DNA from: Ambrosia x helenae
Taxonomy: Eukaryota > Streptophyta > Magnoliopsida > Asterales > Asteraceae
DNA: 64,000 nt
Assembly: GCA_030844895.1 (NCBI GenBank)
Contig: CM061226.1
Coordinates: 103,626,687 to 103,690,686 of the forward strand
Reading direction: 5' to 3'
Below, one piece after another: positions 58,701 to 64,000 of this stretch. Every line of letters starts with the position of its first letter. Position 1 is the first letter of the stretch. The notes under the pieces are model-generated. The model was not told the origin of the DNA, searched no databases, and saw only the letters and a list, made by a program, of their open reading frames with translations. The translations under genes and the position numbers were made by a program.

Positions 58701-59025
58701 AGGAGAAGAGAAGTGGAGAAGACCTTTGAAGACCTTAGAAGACTTTGAAACAAGTCTGCACTAAGAAGAGGTCAGGAAGACCTTTTTGAGTGAAAGGTGT
58801 TCCAAAACACAAACAATTTGCAGACCCCAAACGTCTGCGCGCGTCTGTGTGGCGCAGACAAAAAAGGTCAGAAGTGTTCCTGAGCAAAAAACAAACAGCA
58901 CCTAGGTAATCTTGCATAAATAGAGACCGGGAGGGTAAGTGTATATTTTTTTTGGAATATATATATAGCAAATGTTTTTTTTTTAGAATTTTATATCGCA
59001 AATATTTTATATTTATTACAACATA

Positions 59026-60140
59026 CGTGTAGGTGCCCACGAGCGATTAGTAGCAGATTACTTTGCCGATCAACCGGTGTACACAGATGAGATGTTTAAG
59101 TGCCGATTCCGAATGAGCCGTCAATTATTTGTACACATCGCCGATGATTTGGCCAATTGTGACCCGTATTTTACATTACGGTACGATGCTAGAGGCAAAC
59201 GGGGATTCACAACTTTACAAAAATGCAGAGCAGCATTGCGCCAACTTGCTTACGGGACAGCAGCCAATTCATGGGATGAGTATTTACGGATGTTCGAAAG
59301 AACGACACGTGACTACTTGTCTAAGTTTTGCAAACGTGTTGTCAAGAACTACAACAAAAAATATTTGCGAAAACCAAACTCCAATAAAGTCCAGAAATTG
59401 TATGAGTTCCACCACGAAAAAGGCATGGTTTTCCAGGAATGCTCGGAAGCATCGATTGCATGCATTGGCCGTGGGCGAATTGCCCTAATGCATGGCGTGG
59501 CCAGTTTTATTGAGGCGATCATGGCAATCCAACGATAATCTTAGAGGCTGCTGCGTCACAAGACTTATGGATTTGGAATGCATTTTTTGGTGTTCCTGTA
59601 TCGAATAACGACATTAATGTCATTAACCAATGATTGGTTTTTGAGGATGTTAGAAAAGGAACCGATCCGGATACAAGATTTACAGTTTCGGGGGTTGAGT
59701 ACAGGCACGGGTATTATCTTGCTAATGGAATATACCCAACCTACTCTACACTCGTTAAAACTGTTAAGTTCCCTCCCGACGAAAAAAGAAAGAAATTTGC
59801 TAGGTATCAAGAAGCGGCGCGAAAGGACATTGAACGAACATTTGGGGTTCTACAAGGAAGATGGCACATCATTGCAAACACGACACGTGCTTTCACACCC
59901 AAAAACTACGTTATTGTACGTATTCTTGTATCTTGCTGCATAACATGATCATCGAAGACAAAGGCCGAGCTATTTGTGAGTACAATGAAAACGCGGTAGA
60001 GAAGAATACTATTCCGGTTGGCCCAGAGCAGCAAAAGTTAAACGAATTCTCGTTACGTAACGAGCACATACATCATCATTTTCAAACCGACTTGATTGAA
60101 TACATTTGGAACAATAGACACGACGACTTGTATTTACTTT
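59026..60140 (+). pseudogene. HARBI1-like transposase, main part, broken
   Basis: After an acceptor-like GTGTAG the frame reads AHERLVADYFADQPVY, FRMSRQLFVHIADDL, FTLRYDARGKRGF and AALRQLAYGTAANSWDEYLR. A frameshift near 59425 precedes GSIDCMHWPW, with the first catalytic Asp. A stop interrupts GQFY/GDHG near 59508. SNNDINV (second Asp) is followed by another stop near 59629. GYYLANGIYP, ARKDIERTFGVLQ (catalytic Glu) and MIIEDKGRAICEY follow with at least one more shift near 59930. All DDE landmarks are recognisable, but no functional protein can come from this copy. The first exon lies 15 kb away at 44082-44218 because of nested insertions. Confidence 0.85.
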
Positions 60141-60559
60141 CGAACGCTTATGAAATTTTAGGATGGTTTGTAAAAAAAATTTATTTTAGGATGGTATGTA
60201 GTTTTTTTTTTTTAATTTTAGGATGCTTTGGAAAAAAATTTATAAAATTTAGTATTTATTTGAACATTATTTTGTTTGTTTGTTACTTTTATAAAACTAA
60301 TTAAAATTAATATTTGGAAAAATAAATAAATGCTTCAGACATGGAGTGTTGGTGTCTCCACACCCCACTCATGCCGCTTGATGATTAAAACCGGAAGGAT
60401 GACTTCTTATGTAATCATTCAACGCCATTTGCATGACGTTTAGATCACTATATCCACTCCCTCGTAGGCGCTCCTATATAATTAAATAAAACCGTAAATT
60501 AAATATAATTTAGAAAAATTTGTATAATTATATAAAACGGTAAGTTAAATATATCATAA

Positions 60560-61260
60560 TTGTTAGCGCTTGTTGATGAAGGCCATTGAACGCATTCATT
60601 TGTGGGTCATGGCAGTCCATTTAGAAGTAATTTGATCAACTGTTCGCGTGGATCCTCCCAACGGTGCCGCGTAATGTTTTTGGACCGCCTTCCAAAAACT
60701 TCCCATGCTTCTTTGGTTACTCTTGTCCCTGTTCTCCGACACATAGCACCAAGTTTTAGCCAAAGCAACCTCTTGTGCCATATTCCACTTCACAACTTTT
60801 GTTCGCCTTGCATATTTCTTTTTATCCCTGCATCAACTTCTACAACTTGATCTTCAACTTCAACTTCAACTTCAAGCGCCTCCTCTGCTTCATCGCCTAA
60901 TTCTTCATCTCCATGTTCCTGCAACTGTGTCTCTGGCACGGTTTCTTCCGCGTCATCGTCATCGTCATGTATGTTGAGCTCGAAGTCGTCTAGTGGAGAT
61001 GGTGTTAATTGAGGCGGCGTAAAATATTATGGATACAAAATGGGTTATTGAGTTTGTGGGAATTGTTGGAATTGTGGGTATTGTGAGTAAAACGGTTGTT
61101 GTTGGGGTTGGGTTTATGGAAAATTGATCACGGGCCTATAGCCTTCAACCGTACCCGATGTCGAACCCGAACCTCTGTCTCGACTGCTAGAACTCCCAAC
61201 TTTAGATTTTGAAGTTCCCCTCCACACCTTCGAAACACTCTTTGATTTCGTTGGATCCAT
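60560..61260 (-). pseudogene. Myb/SANT-like ORF1 of the Harbinger element, broken
   Basis: Starts at the ATG at 61260 (MDPTKSKSVSKVWRG), continues with a Ser/Gly and Gln/Pro-rich part with stops near 61120 and 61040, and an acidic stretch. It then reads VVKWNMAQEVALAKTWCYVS and LGGSTRTVDQITSKW, the SANT/trihelix-type DNA-binding region of Harbinger accessory proteins. At least one frameshift separates the acidic part from the SANT part, and the C-terminus after MTHK is degenerate. It is convergent with the transposase. Confidence 0.75.
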
Positions 61261-61540
61261 TTGTATTGTTTGTGTTTTAGTTAATCTAGTTGTTTGTTTG
61301 TGTTTTTTTTATTTAAACCGTCCCCATTTTTATATCATTTGAAAATAACGGTCAAAAAATTGTTACCGTTTTATATTAAGTTAATTCAAATGGTCAAAAG
61401 AGTAATAAAATAAATGCTAAAATTTGACCGTTGCAATTATTATTAATAGTTACCAGCCCGTTAACTAGAACCAGTAAACGGTTCACGGGACCCCTACTAG
61501 CAATGGTGGCGACGGTGTTACCATGCTGGTAGTGGGGGTA

Positions 61541-62113
61541 ACCGTGAACTTTTCTGTTGTGGCGCCCGTCCCCCTTATTATTATTAAGTTAAACACGAAA
61601 TTTGAATATACTTGCAGTTATGTAACTTGAACATGACTTATTTACCTCGTTTATATAACTTGCAATTGATCTTGCGGTTCGTTATGGGGTTTGCTATGTT
61701 TTGATATGAATGGAATGTGTAGCTGATACGAACAATACATATTATTAAATACCAAACGTTTTATTAAAAGAAAAATGGATAAAAGCAACTTAATATTAAA
61801 ATAGATAATTCAACTAGTTAATAAATATTAAATATTATATTATAATTTTTAGAGCTTATATCATTAATTATTATGTTCATTAAATTTATCATTAATATCA
61901 TAAAAGAGACAAGATGATGAATGACAAGTTGTTTACGTATCTACTTTATACCAGATGTATTAAGTGTGTTATACTTAAAATTAAAGTTAAAGTACATACT
62001 TGCGCTAAATATATGTATTATATAGTTGTATATATGATCAAACTAAGGTCGGCTTAATGAAAGTTTTTTGAAGCTAATAGATTTAGGCCCCCAAGTCTTT
62101 TTTATTGTATTTA
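61541..62113. other. intergenic, nothing recognised
   Basis: A+T-rich sequence between the Harbinger remnant and a G-rich MITE; no gene or repeat with clear ends. Confidence 0.5.
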
Positions 62114-62431
62114 GACTCTCCGGAGTGGGGGGCGGGAGAGGGGCGGGAGGGGGGGGGGGGGGGGGGAACACCGCCGCAGAGGGGCGGGGAAGGGGGGGGG
62201 GAGAGGGGGGGGGGGGCGGGGAGAGTTTTATCGGCGTGGGGGGATTTGCTTGGACACGTGGCACAACGCGATTGGTCCGTTTTTTTTGTTTTTTTTAACT
62301 TTAACACAATATAATATTATTTCCTTCACCCCTTCCACTCCCCACAATTATTTTCCCCCCCACAAGGGTCCCACAAGTGCACATAGCGCTTCATCCCCCT
62401 CTTCCCCCCCCCCCCACCACTCCTTATAGTC
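62114..62431. mobile_element. Tourist-like MITE with long G runs
   Basis: Left end GACTCTCCGGAGTGGGG; right end CCACCACTCCTTATAGTC; the ends share the GGAGTGG core in inverted order. TTA stands at 62111-62113 and 62432-62434. The left part has several G runs of 8 or more, the right part C runs. The short frames within (62043-62314) are low-complexity artefacts. Confidence 0.7.
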
Positions 62432-62434
62432 TTA

Positions 62435-63364
62435 TCATGCAAATAGTTATAATCTTGCAATTATTGTTATCCTCGTCTTTTATATTGTTTTTTTAGTTTT
62501 GAAAAAAAAAAAAAAAACTCATTTTAGTATTTGGTTTATGCCTTTAAAATGATTGATTCGACCATAGATCAAACAGGTTGATAATGAGTTGACCGTAAAA
62601 AAAGTTGTAAACAAATTAATTACATTATCCCAATCTAATTATCCTTTATATTAATAAATGTGTTGTACGTTACAAATTGCATTTTCTATATCTTGCCACA
62701 TTTACGAGGCACACTCGTTTCTTACATGTTATGTCCTTTAAAAATTCCTTAATTATTTTATGCTCTCTACAAATTCCCTTCCTTGTTACAAAATCATGAT
62801 TACTTTGAATCTTTTCTTTTAGAGGAAACTACTCGTATACTTTTTGTGGTTTTACCATATATTACTTATAGTCCCCAACGTTTTGAAATTACATTCTTGT
62901 TCGTTGTGGTTTGATCACTTGTTACTCGGATAGTCTCTAAGGCAAACGGGTGTTACTTTCAAACGTTAGTCTGTTCTGACTTCTGACTAGCCAGAAGCAA
63001 CCCTTTCTCACATCTGTAATTGACGAGTTTAAAGAGCTTAAAGGTCGTCGGGCTGAGTAGTGATACTTTCTTCAGGTACTCATCCTTTCTTTCACATTTT
63101 TCATTTATATTTATGGACTTTGTTTTTTAAAACGATAATTTAAGTTATTGAAAATTAATGGATATTTAGAGTTCTTATTGTTTGACCCGATCCGAACCGG
63201 TTCACCGACCCAAAACTGAGTGATATGGAAAAAAATATAGGTCATATGATTTCGGCCCTCTCTTGTCTAGTTCAAGATCCGCCACTGGGTGGACATGAAG
63301 ATAATCATAAAAATCTTAAGAAAACTTTTTTTTACTTATGCAGAGATGATGCCTTATAATTATA
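62435..63364. other. intergenic, nothing firmly recognised
   Basis: A+T-rich. GATCCGCCACTG near 63277-63288 resembles one terminus of a CAGTGGCGG-type hAT MITE, but I found no partner end. Confidence 0.45.
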
Positions 63365-64000
63365 CTAGTGGGAATACCCGCGCATTGTCGCGGGTGTATA
63401 TTTTTTTTCACATTCTAAATTGCTCAAAATTTTATACACCATAATATCATTTATCCAATCCGACCAGTGCTCGATTTTTATTTGCAACATTTAGTTACAC
63501 ACATAAACCAAAGGACATTTAGCCTACTGATAACAAAGTGTTAAATAACGCTTAGCCTTTCCGTGTGTGGTGACAGTTTATATTCCATTGGTGACAAAAA
63601 ATTAAGCCACTCAAAAAAAAAAAAAAAAAAAAGTTACACACATGAACTAATCTATTACCTGGTAATGGTTCTAGTTAAATTTTGTTAGTTGATTCAAGAC
63701 ATGTCAAATTGGGTACTAACCCATTATTTGATAAAGGTTTCGGTAGAATTTAAACAATAAGGTTAAGAAATCCATATGGAAGTTTGATTCATAGCTACCA
63801 AACAAGCAATTTGAATAAACCACATAGTTACCTTACAAAAATATTAACAGGAAAAAAATACAAATATCCATAAGATCACCTCTTCGTCAGGGGCAATAAA
63901 GTCACTTCAATTTTACTTCAAAAATATGTTCAACTGTGTGCCCTTCTACAATAAGGTTAAAATAAAGTTGGTTGCTAAAAGATAGTTTCTGTTCCGCTAT
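63365..64000 (-). mobile_element. 3' terminus of a Helitron, continuing beyond the window
   Basis: On the minus strand the sequence reads CCCGCGACAATGCGCGGG (hairpin), TATTCCCA, CTAG, then T: the standard Helitron 3' end. The 5' end is not in the window. No helicase frame is visible in the 636 bp present. Confidence 0.7.

Larger units (their letters stand above)
44219..58902. mobile_element. non-autonomous element carrying the GGT minisatellite, split by an LTR
   Basis: The ends GGTGTTGTTTGTTTTTTC and the inverse of GGTGCTGTTTGTTTTTTG pair over about 24 bp with about four mismatches. A 3-bp TAG flanks both sides (44216-44218 and 58903-58905). Without the solo LTR and its guests the element is only about 1.05 kb. 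It contains GTCTGCAG/TCTGCGG repeats on both sides of a ~670-bp GGT minisatellite. A 3-bp duplication suggests a PIF/Harbinger or related superfamily; the assignment is tentative. Confidence 0.65.
43868..61540 (+). mobile_element. decayed PIF/Harbinger element (outermost layer of a nested stack)
   Basis: The element holds both standard Harbinger genes in convergent order: a HARBI1-like transposase on + (first piece at 44082-44218, rest at 59026-60140) and a Myb/SANT-like ORF on - (60560-61260). Between the two transposase pieces lie, nested in one another, a GGT-minisatellite element (44219-58902), a solo LTR (44269-57895), a Tourist MITE (45322-46043) and a chromovirus (46053-56840). The outer ends are only approximate: GGCCATACCCCCC-type sequence on the left and AGTAGGGGTC-like inverted sequence near 61490-61510 on the right. 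I could not fix the TIRs or the 3-bp duplication. Confidence 0.7.

Noticed and set aside
58022..58753. 243-codon His/Pro/Thr-rich frame and several Gly/Trp-rich frames on the other strand
   Set aside because: They are translations of the GGT minisatellite; open frames on both strands in several phases are expected from such a repeat.
62043..62314. Gly- and Pro-rich frames
   Set aside because: Artefacts of G runs in a MITE.

Overview
This is a 64 kb piece of a eudicot plant nuclear genome. The evidence is spliced genes with GT-AG introns, plant-specific families, and an A+T-rich background crowded with plant transposons. A receptor-type kinase fused to phloem-protein-2 (PP2) domains makes a member of the Asteraceae the best guess; this is inference, and the species cannot be named from the sequence.

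Host genes, left to right. (1) A secreted cyclase/kynurenine-formamidase-like gene, + strand, 3480-5569, 6 exons. (2) A FERONIA-like kinase fused to two tandem PP2 domains, - strand, 6033-11494, 6 exons, with the last PP2 domain broken by a frameshift. (3) An ESD4-type SUMO protease, +, 17504-20340, 9 exons. (4) A kinesin-13A, -, 22240-26058, 12 coding exons. (5) A group-G bZIP factor of the bZIP16/bZIP68 type, -, 28373-32553, 12 exons. (6) A TOPLESS-related co-repressor, -, 34939-41571, 25 exons, fully recognisable but with three frameshifts. I rebuilt exon borders by eye from splice sites and reading phase. The kinesin, bZIP, ESD4 and cyclase models close in frame over their whole length (811, 370, 491 and 253 aa).

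Mobile DNA fills the rest. 1112-3284 is a Mutator-like element with long terminal inverted repeats and perfect 9-bp target duplications, carrying a SANT/Myb-like ORF of the kind normally found in PIF/Harbinger transposons. 12.6-17.2 kb is a run of four non-autonomous Helitrons, two of them a tandem duplication. One of the others carries a hAT-type MITE whose empty site is preserved in its sister copy.

43.9-61.5 kb is a nested stack. A decayed PIF/Harbinger element (transposase plus convergent Myb/SANT ORF) was split by a small element containing a GGT minisatellite. That element was split by a solo LTR, and the LTR received both a Tourist-type MITE and a 10.8 kb Ty3/gypsy chromovirus. The two LTRs of the chromovirus are almost identical. 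A further Tourist-like MITE (62114-62431) and one terminus of another Helitron (63365) close the window.

The host genes share no obvious pathway; this is an ordinary gene-plus-transposon plant locus. The most unusual items are the Mutator-like element with the SANT ORF, the TOPLESS-like gene that would encode only its EAR-binding N-terminus if its frameshifts are real, and the five-layer insertion stack. The chromovirus LTR pair differs mostly by single-base indels, which warns that some frameshifts could be assembly errors.
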